Of a DNA stretch of 64,000 nucleotides, positions 35,747 to 46,389 are shown piece after piece. Origin of the DNA: Microvelia longipes (taxonomy: Eukaryota > Arthropoda > Insecta > Hemiptera > Veliidae); the NCBI GenBank assembly GCA_018340805.1, contig JACMZG010001870.1:22562171-22626170 (forward strand), given 5' to 3'. Each line of letters opens with the position of its first letter. Position 1 is the first letter of the stretch. Both the position numbers and the translations under genes were made by a program. The notes below the pieces were generated by a model, which was given only the letters and a program-made list of their open reading frames with translations, searched no databases and was not told the origin of the DNA.

Positions 35747-36350
35747 TGGTGGATTTATTTTGATTTTATCTAAGTACATATATATTATTTTACAAGTTTA
35801 TCATTTATTTTATGTATTTATCTTGAAGGCACAGGTAAAGGTAGATTTTGATTGGCTCTCCCCTCCATGGGTGAGAAACACGCTACATAGCTTCAGAGTG
35901 AAGAAATTTAGTCGGCTTTACGAGACCATCGACGCCATTGATAGCCACGCCGCCGCTACTCAAATTTGGGTCTCATACAAATTTACCGCCTCCGTGCCGC
36001 CTCAAAGTGTTTTATAATTTTGTTTTATCTTGAGCACAAATTTCATTTATCGTTTACTTCTCTATAAGATTTTTAATTTAAGTTTAAGACGACCAGATCG
36101 CCAAGCTGCCGTACCCCGGGGTAGAAGCCGCCCATCAACAGCATCAAGGTGAGCCAAAAATACTTATCTACTTTATTATACTTGTGCCTATTAAGTACTA
36201 TTATTTTAATACGCATTCCTATCTCATTTATACAGTCCTATCTAGCTCATTATATATATTTTATTTAATTTTGTCATTTATTTGGTTAAACCACCATACC
36301 AGCCACGCAGGTGGAGTTGTACATCCATATTACTTGGAAACGTTTCACCA
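35747..36350 (+). repeat. Left (5') LTR of BEL-1
   Basis: 604 bp, starts TGGTGGATTT and ends TTTCACCA. A GC-richer central part (about 35835-36010) is open for 85 codons in both LTRs. This reflects recent identity, not demonstrated coding. A donor-like aaggtgagcc occurs at about 36146-36155. Confidence 0.95.
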
Positions 36351-36356
36351 TTCTTT

Positions 36357-36375
36357 TGGTCCTACAGATCTGGAT
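36357..36375 (+). promoter_or_regulatory. Primer binding site, tRNA-Tyr-like
   Basis: Six bases after the LTR, tggtcct followed by a diverged acagatctggat resembles the complement of the 3' end of animal tRNA-Tyr (TGGTCCTTCGAGCCGGAT). The first 7 bases are exact. BEL-2 keeps the distal part of the same tRNA complement instead, which supports the assignment. Confidence 0.5.
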
Positions 36376-36474
36376 ATTTTTAAAATTTTTTTGTTTTTTA
36401 TTTGCAATTTATTTGATAAAAATCGGCCTAGTAAAATATTTTTATTAATTTTTTTTTGGCTTTTCTTACAATAC

Positions 36475-36608
36475 CCGCCATATTGCTTTTCGTGTGTAAG
36501 AATTTACTCTTCGCGTTGTGTGAATTTAGTGCTGTTGGTTGGACGAGTCCACTTTGAGGGCGTAACCTTCTTGTTTGGATATATGGTAACCCCCTGGATT
36601 CGGGCGAG
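36475..36608 (+). promoter_or_regulatory. Conserved 5' leader block of BEL-1
   Basis: Contains cgccatattg (complement of a YY1/Pho-type ATGGCG site, 36476-36485), then gtgctgttggttggacgagt and a tatggtaaccccctggattc word. BEL-2 keeps the same items in the same order although its LTRs are unrelated in sequence. The tggacgagtcca word can form a small stem. Roles in transcription, packaging or dimerisation are possible but not shown. Confidence 0.45.
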
Positions 36609-36856
36609 CTCATTTTAATAATTATTATTTACGCGATAAAACCTTTGTCCGTACTTTTATTATCTATTATAAATAGTTCACTGACATCGATTTGTTATTG
36701 TTTTGATTTGTCACCTGTTGCATTGATTAAAATTTTATATCTATTTTCATTTTGTAAACAAAACTCATTCTTTATTCTAATTAAATATTGTAATTTCTTT
36801 TTAAACTTTTATTTATTTTGATTTTCCGCTTATTGAATTTAATAAACTGTCTTATT

Positions 36857-38160
36857 ATGGACGAGAAAACTCTTGCTAAAATTGATGCCCTAATCACCAG
36901 GGAAACCGCAAGAAAGAAAGTTTGTTCAGCAGAGTAAATACTCTACATGGTATGATAAAAACCCTAGAATCCCCAGGGAAATCTATGGTCCAAAATCAAG
37001 ACCAATTTTTGATTAATGTTCGATTGATTGATAGAGCTCAATTTGAAGCTGTTTTAGATCGTATTCATGATCTAGAATTAGAAAAAGATCCTGACTATAA
37101 GCCTAATTATGAAGCGCTCATGTCGTTTGATACTCTTTATGCTAACTTATTAGCAGCTAGAGATAAACTATTGGCTCTAAGAAGTAAGGATGCAAGCAGC
37201 TCATCAGCTGATAAGCCTGGTAATTATATTGACGGTTTTTCTAGTCAGTATGTTAAACGCTATACTAATTTGCCTGAATTGAAAATTACTACATTCAACG
37301 GCTTAGTGACGGACTGGCCTAGATATCGTGACGTATTTAAAAGTATTATAATAAATAATCCTACTATTGATCCCGTTCAAAAATTGAATTATTTAAAAAA
37401 ATACTGTGTCTGATCGCGCCGCTGATGTTATTAAAAATTTCTCGATTTGTGATGATAATTTTGAACCCGCTTGGAAAGCATTGAAAGATAGATACGAGAG
37501 TGATAGAGTGCTGGCTTCACATTATTTTGATGAATTAGTTAAACCTATGAGTGTACCCGCTAAACCTAGTCTAGAATCGCTTCAATCGTTTGTCACTCAG
37601 ATGGATGATAACGCTGAAGGTTTAAAGAAAATGAAGTTGGCAGATTTGTCTGATTTTTTATTATTTAGTTTGGCTATCCGCAATTTAGATCCTGTCACTC
37701 GTAAAGCTTTTGAAAATAAAAATGGTGTTGATACCATTCCTAGTTTTGATAGTTTGATCTCTTACGTCAAATCTGAATGCCGCGTACTTGAAATTATTTC
37801 TACTTGTAGTACTAATAATAATACTAGCTCTACCCGCAAAATTAATAGTGAATCGCCGCGAAATAATTATAATAGTTACAAGTCATCGCCTAACCGCAAA
37901 ATTGTGTTAGCTACGCAAAGTTCTAGTAAAACTGAACACGATAAAGTCACTATTGACAACTCAAAAACAAGTTTAAGTTCTAAATGTCCTCAATGTTCTC
38001 TCGACCATCATCTTTATCATTGCCCTAAATTTTTAAATTTATCAGTTTCTGATCGCCATGCATTTATAAAAAAAATGGTCACTGTTACAACTGTTTGGGC
38101 TTTCACAGTGTAAGTAAATGTAAGTCCTCGCGTACTGTTTTTGTAGAAAACGCCATCATA
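36857..38160 (+). pseudogene. BEL-1 gag-like region, frameshifted
   Basis: Starts at ATG 36857 (MDEKTLAKID). The frame breaks near 36915, continues in another frame at 36922-37410, shifts again near 37406 and runs to about 38075. It encodes a DUF1759-type BEL Gag with RYESDR and PAKPSLESLQSF motifs, then a cysteine-rich CPQCSLDHHLYHCP segment. A run of nine A (38067-38075) carries another frameshift, after which a zinc knuckle CX2CX3HX4C is readable in the shifted frame (about 38080-38120). Gag would form the capsid and bind element RNA. The breaks are all small indels, several in homopolymers. Confidence 0.85.
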
Positions 38161-38329
38161 ATTTACTTCATTTTAATAATAATGTTCACAATTCGAACTC
38201 AAAAATAGTTCTAAAGATCCGCCTGATTCAGACAATAGTGCTCCCGCTAATGTTAATAATATCTCTGATAATAACGTCTGTACAACCGTATCTTCTCTAC
38301 AAACTATTGCTAACTCTGCCGCTGTTTTA

Positions 38330-38880
38330 CTTGGTACAGCCTGTGCTGTTATTCAAAATAGAAAAGGCGAATTTATTAATTGTAGGATTTTAATTGATTG
38401 CCTCTACAGTTACTTTAATATCACAAGAACTAGTTCACAAGCTTGAGTTACCTGTTCAGTCTTGTTCTCAAAATTTTACTGGTTTATCTAATAATTCTGT
38501 TGGTGTTAGTCTGGGTAAGGTAGAGTGTTTAATTAAACCTAGGTTTAAAAATAATCCTCAGATTTACGCACAACCTTTAGTTGTTGAAACCATTTTGCCT
38601 AAAGTTCCGCTTACAAGTTTACCCGCAAGTTGTAAAAATATAGTTCAAGGGTTAGATCTCGCAGATCCTGAGTTTTATCACTCTAGACCAGTTGATATTT
38701 TACTAGGTTGTAAAGTATTGCCTAAAATATTGGTGCCATCATCAGTGGTTTCACCGAACGATGACTTAATTATTTTTTCTTCTATATTTGGTCATATTAT
38801 TTTGGGTTCTATGTCAGTCCCTGATAAGATTAAAGATCAGTTTACTTCGAACAACGATAATTTAGCTTTATTAACTATTC
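38330..38880 (+). pseudogene. BEL-1 aspartic protease domain, frameshifted
   Basis: A DUF1758-type retropepsin region that would cleave the polyprotein. The catalytic segment reads LIDC just before a frame break at about 38393, and continues STVTLISQELVHKL in the frame 38394-38918. BEL-2 shows the corresponding site intact as LLDCAST, so both families appear to use D-C-A-S where retropepsins usually have D-S/T-G. Further conserved parts are FSGLS/FTGLSNN-type and LLGCKVLPKILVP near the end, and IFGHIILGS. The frame is lost again near 38880. Confidence 0.8.
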
Positions 38881-38899
38881 GTCTAATTGTACTATTGAG

Positions 38900-39710
38900 C
38901 AACTTAACAACTCTGTAGAGCGTTTTTGGGAAGCTGAAAACGTTTCAAATGAAACTGTTTTGAGTCCTGAAGACGAGTTTTGTGAACAACATTTTATTAA
39001 AACGCATAGACGCAACTCTTCTGGCCGTTTTATCGTAGAAATGCCGTTTAAAGTTGATCCTGATACTCTGACCTTTCCTGAATCAAAAACGGTCGCATTA
39101 ACACGTTTCTTTTCGCAAGAAAATAGATTTCGAAAAAATATTAACTTAAGAGATGACTGTGTTAGTTTTTTAAAAGAATATGAGGATTTAGGTCATATGG
39201 AAAAGGCCACCTCTCCTGGAGCCTACTATGTGCCATATTTTGTTGTTTTTAATCCGCATTCCCCTACCACAAAGCACGGGTTGTTTTTGATGGTTCGGCG
39301 AAAAATTCTGGTACATCGATCAATGAAATGTTGTTTTCCGGTCCTAAATTGCAAAACGAAGTACCCGATGTTTTACTTAATTTCCGCATAGAAAAGTTAG
39401 TCTTTTGTTGTGATATCTCAAAAATGTATAGGCAGATTTTATTACATGAAAATCAACGCAAATTTGTTCATATATTTTTTCGAACCGATCCCTTATTACC
39501 TGTAACGGATTACACACTCTGTACTGTTACGTACGGTCTGTCTCCTCTTCCTACTTATCGCATCGCTGTTTACTTCAACTTGTTAAAGACGAAGGTAGTA
39601 AATATCCTCTAGCTGTCCCTATTATAAAAGATAATTCTATAGTAGATGATATTTTTGGTGGATCGGACTCGCCAAGTAGTCTTATTGAGATAAAAAATCA
39701 ATTATCTTCA
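38900..39710 (+). pseudogene. BEL-1 reverse transcriptase, frameshifted
   Basis: Begins with the ERFWEAE and EFCEQHFIKTHRR linker typical of BEL/Pao pol. It passes KEYEDLGHMEKA and YYVPYFVVF, then after a frame change near 39290-39360 the CDISKMYRQI motif with the first catalytic Asp (about 39412-39441), and VTYGLSPLP. The active-site box lies at 39639-39650 in a third frame as I-V-D-D, where most BEL elements have YVDD; BEL-2 has V-V-D-D. It would copy element RNA to cDNA. Disrupted by at least three indels. Confidence 0.88.
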
Positions 39711-40769
39711 TTGCTTGCTTCCGGAGGTTTTCCTTTGAATAAATGGATTAGTAATTGTCCCGAGTTGTTGGAAAATATTCAGAATAATGAACCCTCCACC
39801 TCTCTAGTTATTCGTAACTCTGAAGACGATAATATTAAATTACTCGGAATCGGCTGGGACCCTAAATCTGATGTATTTTTCTTTTATATTGATCCTCCGC
39901 CTCTCAGCCCGACTTATTCTAAACGTCAGGTACTTAGTGTGGTCGCACGGATCTACGATCCCTTAGGTTTTGCCGCGCCCACAATATTTTTATTTAAATG
40001 TTTATTAAAGTCTATTTGGGAATCAGGTGTAACATGGGATGAACCTATTCCCCCCTCTCTTGCCTCTCAATGGCATCAATACTTATCAGAATTACCGCAA
40101 CTTAATACTTTAAAAATACCTAGACTTTTATTTCCGTCTTTCCCGCTTAAAATTCAGTTGATAGGGTTTTGTGATGGCAGTCTAAAAGGATCCGCCGCCG
40201 CATTGTATTTGAGAGTTCAGTTGGATAACGGTGTCAAAATATTTTTGTTAAAATCTAAGACTAAAGTTGCACCGTCTAAAACACCCACTGTTCCTAGATT
40301 AGAATTAATTGGTGCATTGTTGTTATCAAAATTAGTAAAATCTGTGCAGCCTTTTATTTCTAAGCTTCCTATTAAAATTTCAAATACATATTTATTTTCT
40401 GACTCTACCATAGTTCTGTCATGGATTAGAAAACCCCCTCATCTCCTAAAATTATTTGTGTCTAATAGAGTTGTATCGATATTAGAGAACACTTCAGTGT
40501 CTGAGTGGCACCATATTACTACTAATTATAATATTAGTGACCCCGCTTCGAGAGGTCTTACTCCGCTAAATTTAATCTCATATAGTGAATGGTTTAATGG
40601 ACCTCAGTGGGCTTATGAGCCTATATCTAGTTGGCCTATATTACATTTTGATAGCTTGCCTCTAGGAAATTTGCCTGAGGTTAAATCTGTAGATAATTGT
40701 GTTCTTGCCACCTCAGAGATATCAAATAGTCCCTGCAGATCCTATTCCGTGGAGTACTCTATTTTCTAA
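39711..40769 (+). CDS. BEL-1 Pao A17/connection and RNase H domain
   Basis: A 352-codon open frame, part of pol. It starts in the palm/connection (FPLNKWISNCPELL), continues with the Peptidase_A17-family signature LLGIGWDPKSD and RIYDPLGFAAPTI, and then RNase H: FCDGS (Asp), PRLELIGALL (Glu), LFSDSTIVLSWI (Asp) and NISDPASRGL (Asp). The four acidic residues of the RNase H site are present. The domain would remove RNA from RNA-DNA hybrids. The frame is interrupted near 40730; coding continues in another frame to about 40885, then in the integrase frame. Confidence 0.9.
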   Translation: MLASGGFPLNKWISNCPELLENIQNNEPSTSLVIRNSEDDNIKLLGIGWDPKSDVFFFYIDPPPLSPTYSKRQVLSVVARIYDPLGFAAPTIFLFKCLLKSIWESGVTWDEPIPPSLASQWHQYLSELPQLNTLKIPRLLFPSFPLKIQLIGFCDGSLKGSAAALYLRVQLDNGVKIFLLKSKTKVAPSKTPTVPRLELIGALLLSKLVKSVQPFISKLPIKISNTYLFSDSTIVLSWIRKPPHLLKLFVSNRVVSILENTSVSEWHHITTNYNISDPASRGLTPLNLISYSEWFNGPQWAYEPISSWPILHFDSLPLGNLPEVKSVDNCVLATSEISNSPCRSYSVEYSIF

Positions 40770-40890
40770 TCTTAGTAAACTTCAGCGAACTATGTTTTAT
40801 TGTTTACATTTTATAAGTAACCTTCGATCTCCACAGAATCGTAAGCCACCACCTAATATGCTTAGTGTTCAAAACCTACTTACGCTCTAA

Positions 40891-42227
40891 ATGTCTGTAT
40901 TCGTTCTGAGCAAGCATATTATTTCGCAGAAGAATTAAAACTTTTATTAGCAAATAAGCCTTGCTCAACCAAGGCTCAGAGTCTGTCACCTTTTTTAGAT
41001 GAAATCGGTTTACTTAGAGTAGGCGGTCGTCTAGTTAATAGTAATCTTAGTTACAACGCTAAGCATCCAATACTTTTGAGCAAGAAAAGCAAATTAACTA
41101 TACTTATTATTAAGCACTTTCATAAAGTGTATTTACACGCTGGTTGCAGAACTCTTCAAAGTTTAATTTCTAGAGAATATTGGATTATTAATTGTCGACA
41201 AGTTATCCGCAAAGTTATTCATTCTTGTTTTGTTTGTGCTAAGCACAGAGCCGCTGTATTTACGCCGCCTATGGGTAATTTGCCCGCTTTTAGAATTAAA
41301 CCAGATCAACCTTTTAATTTTTGTTCTGTTGATTTAGCTGGTCCTTATACTTTAAAAGAGAGTCATCGTAAATACGCTCTCACTTACAAAGGATACTTTG
41401 CTCGCTTTGTTTGTTGCGCTGTTAAAGCAGTGCATATCGAAATCTTAACAAGTTTATCTACTGATAGTTTTATAGCCGCTCTTACACGGTTTGCTTCACG
41501 CCGTGGAAAACCCGCTAATATTTATTGCGATCAAGCTTCGAATTTTCGAGGAGCTTCTCGCGAGTTCCGAGAAATAGTTGAATTTTTGCGTTCTTCTACT
41601 AATAATAAAATAATTTCGAAATATTTCTCAGATATTGGAATAAATTTTCATTTTTCGGTACCTAGAGCGCCTTTTATGAACGGTTTGGCAGAATCTAACA
41701 TAAAAAATACTAAAAGGCATATTAGTCGTGCTGTAGGTAACCAGAAACTTACCTTCGAAGAATTTTCTACTATTACCGCGCGAGCTGAAGCAATTTTAAA
41801 CTCTCGTCCTCTGTGTGCTGACACTAGTTCGCCGGACGAACTTCAAAGTTTAACTCCAGGTCATTTTTTGATCGGCAAACCGTTGGTCGCAGTTCCCGAG
41901 GTCAATCTAGAATCTATTAATTTAAGACGATCAAGCCGTTGGCAACTTGTTGCTCAAATTTCTCAAACTTTTTGGCGCAGGTGGGAGAGAGAATACTTGC
42001 ATACTCTCCAAAATAAAGGAAAATGGTTTACGCCCTCTAATAACCCTGATATAGGTCAGTTAGTGTGGATTAAGGAGGATAATTCTCCTCCTCTCTCGTA
42101 CCCCTTAGGGGAAATAATTCAAGTTCATCCGGGAACTGATGGCGTTGTTAGAGCTGTTACGGTGCGCACCTCCACGGGTAATTATAGACGCCCTATCCGT
42201 AAATTAGCGCCTGTTCCGGCCTCTTAA
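40891..42227 (+). CDS. BEL-1 integrase
   Basis: An open frame that would insert element cDNA into the genome. It contains LRVGGRL, an HHCC zinc-binding segment (KHFHKVYLHAG ... CFVCAKHR), and a DDE catalytic core with VDLAGPY (Asp), YCDQASNFRG (Asp) and GLAESNIKN (Glu). The C-terminal DUF5641 part has RRWEREYLHTLQ, GQLVWIKED, SYPLGEIIQVHPG and NYRRPIRKLAP, ending at TAA 42225-42227. This is the longest intact part of BEL-1. No env-like frame follows. Confidence 0.92.
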
Positions 42228-42338
42228 GTTTTATTTTTTGAATTTTTCTTAGAAGTTTTCTTTAATTTTTTGTTTTGACCGCCAGAGGTTTAGATTTGTT
42301 TCTTTGTTTTGTGGACTTACTTTTTCATCTTGCTTCCG

Positions 42339-42371
42339 TTGAAGTCCTGTCGTACTTCAAGGGGGCGAATA
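42339..42371 (+). promoter_or_regulatory. Hairpin and polypurine tract of BEL-1
   Basis: ttgaagt (42339-42345) and acttcaa (42354-42360) form a 7-bp stem with an 8-base loop, directly followed by the purine-rich aagggggcgaata that primes plus-strand synthesis next to the LTR. BEL-2 has the same stem with a different loop. Confidence 0.75.
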
Positions 42372-42975
42372 TGGTGGATTTATTTTGATTTTATCTAAGT
42401 ACATATATATTATTTTACAAGTTTATCATTTATTTTATGTATTTATCTTGAAGGCACAGGTAAAGGTAGATTTTGATTGGCTCTCCCCTCCATGGGTGAG
42501 AAACACGCTACATAGCTTCAGAGTGAAGAAATTTAGTCGGCTTTACGAGACCATCGACGCCATTGATAGCCACGCCGCCGCTACTCAAATTTGGGTCTCA
42601 TACAAATTTACCGCCTCCGTGCCGCCTCAAAGTGTTTTATAATTTTGTTTTATCTTGAGCACAAATTTCATTTATCGTTTACTTCTCTATAAGATTTTTA
42701 ATTTAAGTTTAAGACGACTAGACCGCCAAGCTGCCGTACCCCGGGGTAGAAGCCGCCCATCAACAGCATCAAGGTGAGCCAAAAATACTTATCTATCTTA
42801 TTATACTTGTGCCTATTAAGTACTATTATTTTAATACGCATTCCTATCTCATTTATACAGTCCTATCTAGCTCATTATATATATTTTATTTAATTTTATT
42901 ATTTATTTGGTTAAACCACCATACCAGCCACGCAGGTGGAGTTGTACCTCCATATTACTTGGAAACGTTTCACCA
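42372..42975 (+). repeat. Right (3') LTR of BEL-1
   Basis: 604 bp, aligned to the left LTR with seven substitutions (around 42719-42722, 42796-42797, 42899-42901 and 42948) and no indel, as counted by eye. Confidence 0.95.
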
Positions 42976-43108
42976 CCAGGTACATTTTATGTGAGGATAT
43001 TTTATACGGGATCCGTTTTTTTCTGTAGTGTCAGTTGCCCCATCAGGTGTTATAATGCTAATTAGGTCAATGCAAGGTTAAATTAGGTGAAATTCATTAT
43101 TTTACTCC
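42976..43108. other. Genomic spacer between the two BEL elements
   Basis: 133 bp: the right target duplication ccagg (42976-42980), a remnant of the gtacatttta array, AT-rich DNA, and the left target duplication of BEL-2 (actcc, 43104-43108). Confidence 0.85.
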
Positions 43109-43673
43109 TGGTGGTTCGGTGCGTTTCCTAGTGATAAGGAAAAACTATAATCGCAAACCAAGGCGGGTGTAACTTTATAGAGGACTGTATATGCGGAAAA
43201 TAAACTAATAAAATAATAAAAAGATAGTAATGTTATAAATAAGATAATTAAAGCCTGAATGAGGTGGAAGTCGGTACCTGGTTTCTGTAGTAGTGATGGA
43301 GAGAGCACCGGTGCCTCGGTGACGTCCTGGCTGCATAAAATGTAGAACTGGGTTTCGGGTGTTTTTAGATTGATAATAACAAAATAACAGAAGTAGGCGG
43401 TAAGCGGTTGAACCCGGTTTCACGTTCAAAAACCGGTTTAGGTTTAAATAGCGGATTAGTTAGCGGTTGCGTTAGCACAAAACATAGCGGCGAGACGGAA
43501 GCGGATAGGCAACTAACTAAAACTATAAGTATAATTACGCACTAGGCGGCGCTAGTAGTAACCTGAAGGCGGGAAACATCTTTAAGATTATATCAGGCAA
43601 AAATATATAAATAAATAATAATCGCATAAAGATAATTAATAAAAATAAATAAAATCATACATAAAATCCTCCA
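43109..43673 (-). repeat. 3' LTR of BEL-2
   Basis: 565 bp. Compared with 49797-50355 it differs by about six indel sites (for example near 43347-43360, where three short runs are each one base longer) and a short variable patch near 43520-43535. Confidence 0.93.
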
Positions 43674-43706
43674 TAGCCGCCCCCTTGAAGTACCTGAGGA
43701 CTTCAA
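43674..43706 (-). promoter_or_regulatory. Hairpin and polypurine tract of BEL-2
   Basis: On the minus strand: ttgaagt, an 8-base loop, acttcaa, then aagggggcggcta directly before the LTR. The stem and purine core are identical to BEL-1; loop bases differ. Confidence 0.75.
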
Positions 43707-43952
43707 CAGAACCGACAAAAAGGAAAACAGAAAATACACCAAAACAAAATAAAGATCGCTGCCAAAACAGAACCTAAAATCAAAATCAAGGAAAAACAAA
43801 AGAAATAAATCTTCGAAATTTTCAGAGTAATGACCACCACGTACCTGAAAAAACAAAACAAAGAAAAATAACCTTAATATTTTCAAAATAATACCTGCAA
43901 GGCTGCTAAAAAAAACTTAAAACGAAACTCCTGAAAAATGTTAAAAAAAATA

Positions 43953-45629
43953 TTATTGAGGTAGAGGCAGTGGGGCCAGTTTCCGAACTGGGCGGCGGTA
44001 CATTCCAGATTGGGTTCTCACAGTAGCGGCACGCACAACGCCGTCCTGTCCAGGATGAATCTCAATAATGCGTCCTAGAGGGTAGGATAATGGAGGTGAT
44101 CCATCTTCTTTGAGCCAGACCATTTGTCCTACAGCGAGGTTGGTGTCAGGTTTGAACCACTTACCTCTATTTTGGAGTGTCTGTAGGTATTCACATTCCC
44201 AGCGACGCCATATCGACTGAGTGATTTGAGAGAGCAGCTCCCAGCGAGACAGACGATTCCTAGGTACATCCTCGTAGTCTTGCTCAGGCGGTGAACATAA
44301 AGAATCCCCGATTAGAAAATGTCCTGGGGTCAAGACTTTTAACTCGTCAGGTGACCCAGGGTCTTGAAATAGCGGGCGGGAGTTTAAAATAGCCTCAGTG
44401 CGGTTAATCACAGTTAAAAATTCCTCGTATGTTAAAACTTGTTCACCTATGACTCGAGACAGATGATACTTGACGTTCTTAATATTAGACTCCGCTAGGC
44501 CATTCATAAAGGGCGCGGTAGGAACGTTAAATTCAAATTTGATATTTAGCGTACTAAAGAAGTCCTTAAGGATAGGATTAGCTGTAGTGGACAGAAATTC
44601 ACTGATTTCGTTTAACTGACGAGCAGCGCCTCGAAAATTAGTAGCTTGATCAGAGAATACAGATGCGGGTTTCCCTCGGCGGGCAGCAAAACGATGAAAA
44701 GCGGCGATAAAACAATCAGAAGATAGTTGGGTTAGAACCTCTATGTGAACTGCTTTAACGGCAAAAACAAATGAATAAGGCAAAATATGCTTTATATGTA
44801 CGGGCATTACGCCTCGAACTTTCTTTTAAATGATAGGGACCGGCTAAATCTACAGCAACATTTGAAAAAGGGCGGGAAGGCCTGACCCTACCAGAGGGTA
44901 ACTCACCCATAAGCGGGGATGCGGTTTCAGATCTAAACCTAGCACACACTACACACCTTCTAATAACTTTGCGGATCGTACTTCGTGCGTGGATAATCCA
45001 AAATATCTGCGATAAAATAGTGTGAAGAGCTTTAGTCCAGCGTGGTAGTAATGGTTGTGATAAGTGCTGATAACAATGCTGGCCAAAGGACTCTTATTAA
45101 GAAGTAATATGGGATGTTTACGATCAAAAGGTAGACGGCTATTTACTAGGCGGCCTCCTACTCTAATCAGGCCATTAGGGTCAATGAAAGGAGATAAACT
45201 TTGAATCGGAGATGTACAAGGCTTATTAGCTTCTAAGCAGTCAAGCTCTTTAGAGAATTGAAAAGCATGTTCGTTACGGATACAAAAGATAAAGGCTATA
45301 TCTATTTCATCTGTGCTTAAAGCGCCTGTGAGGCGATTTTCCGGACATCTACAATTATGAATAAATCTATAAATATAGGCGGTGACACGTTGAAGCCTAA
45401 AGAAGTTAGAAAATTTGTATAACCAGAAGGGAATAACTTCAGTAGGTTCTACAGTAGTAGCGAGTAGAATATCCTTCTCTACTTTAATTTCAGGCAAGTC
45501 CGCAGGCGGCAAAGATTCAAAACAGTTAATAGGCCAATCAGAAGGGGTGCTAAAGCCCATGAGGCCCATTAAACCAGGAAGTATAAGAAACAAGAGCTTG
45601 AGGAGTGAGGCCTCGAGAGGCAGCATCAC
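43953..45629 (-). pseudogene. BEL-2 integrase, frameshifted
   Basis: Three frames in series (45629-44949, 44949-44755, 44807-43953). They carry LIRVGGRLVNSRLPF, the zinc-binding YHNHYYHAG half and a CVVC pair near 44940-44952, then the catalytic core VDLAGPY, FSDQATNFRG and GLAESNIKN with both Asp and the Glu kept. The DUF5641 tail (RRWECEYLQTLQ, GQMVWLKED, SYPLGRIIEIHPG) ends at a stop near 43953. Breaks lie near 44950 and 44790. The last 284 codons are open. Function as for BEL-1 integrase. Confidence 0.9.
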
Positions 45630-45689
45630 TAATATTACTTTCAGTTGAAATATGATGCCACTGAGATACAGTAGTGTTTTCTAAAATGC

Positions 45690-46381
45690 TGGTAATGCGG
45701 TTGGAAAAAATAATTTTAATTGATAAGGCGGCTTTCTAATCCAGGATAACACTATAGTGGAGTCACTGAACAGCATGACGTCATAAAAAGAGATTGGTAT
45801 TTTATTCATAAAAGATTTGACAGATAGAACTAATTTAGAAAGCAAAACCGCACCTGCCAACTCAAGCCGTGGTATAGTCTGAACTTTGGTAGGTGCCACT
45901 TTGGTTTTGGCTTTTAAAAGAAATATACGTACGTCAGATGGTGAGAATTGCACTCGAAGATACAGCACAGCGCTAGATCCTTTCATTGATCCATCGCAAA
46001 AACCTAACAAAAAACATGAAGTGGGAGTAGCGGGAAAAATACAACGCGGGATCCTTAAATTCGCAAGGTTAGGCAATTCTGCAATACACTGCTGCCATGC
46101 GTGGTTAAGGGCTAAGGGCAAAGGCGCATCCCAATCAATTTGAGACAGCCAAACTTGCTTTAAAATACATTTAAACAAAAAAATCATGGGGTGGCGAAAC
46201 CTAATGGGTCATAAATCTTAGCTATAGTGCTGAGTACAAGTCTTTTAGTGTAAACAACATCTAAAGAAGGCGGTTCTATAGAAAAGAAGAATTCATCTGA
46301 TTTAGGGTCCCAACCTATGCCTAGGACCTTAACATTCTGGTCTTCAGAATTTCTGATAACTAATGACCCAGAATTATCCAA
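45690..46381 (-). pseudogene. BEL-2 Pao A17/connection and RNase H, frameshifted
   Basis: Frames 46381-46184 and 46187-45681 overlap by four bases at a frameshift. Readable motifs: VLGIGWDPKSDEF, KIYDPLGFATP, then RNase H FCDGSMKGSS, IPRLELAGAVLLSKL and LFSDSTIVLSWI. The last RNase H Asp would lie past 45681, where the frame is lost again. Confidence 0.87.
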
Positions 46382-46389
46382 ATTTTGAA

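Larger units (their letters stand above)
35747..42975 (+). mobile_element. BEL/Pao LTR retrotransposon BEL-1
   Basis: A structurally complete 7,229-bp element: 604-bp LTRs with TGGTG...CACCA ends, a 5-bp target duplication ccagg, a primer binding site, gag-protease-RT-RNase H-integrase in BEL/Pao order, and a polypurine tract. By eye the LTRs differ at 7 of 604 positions with no indel, pointing to a recent insertion. There is no env-like frame between integrase and the right LTR. The coding region is broken by about ten small indels, so it could not make a polyprotein as written here, though some indels may be sequence errors. Confidence 0.95.

Noticed and set aside
35760..36017. 85-codon frame present identically in both BEL-1 LTRs
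   Set aside because: Identity follows from LTR homology; it is no evidence of coding selection.
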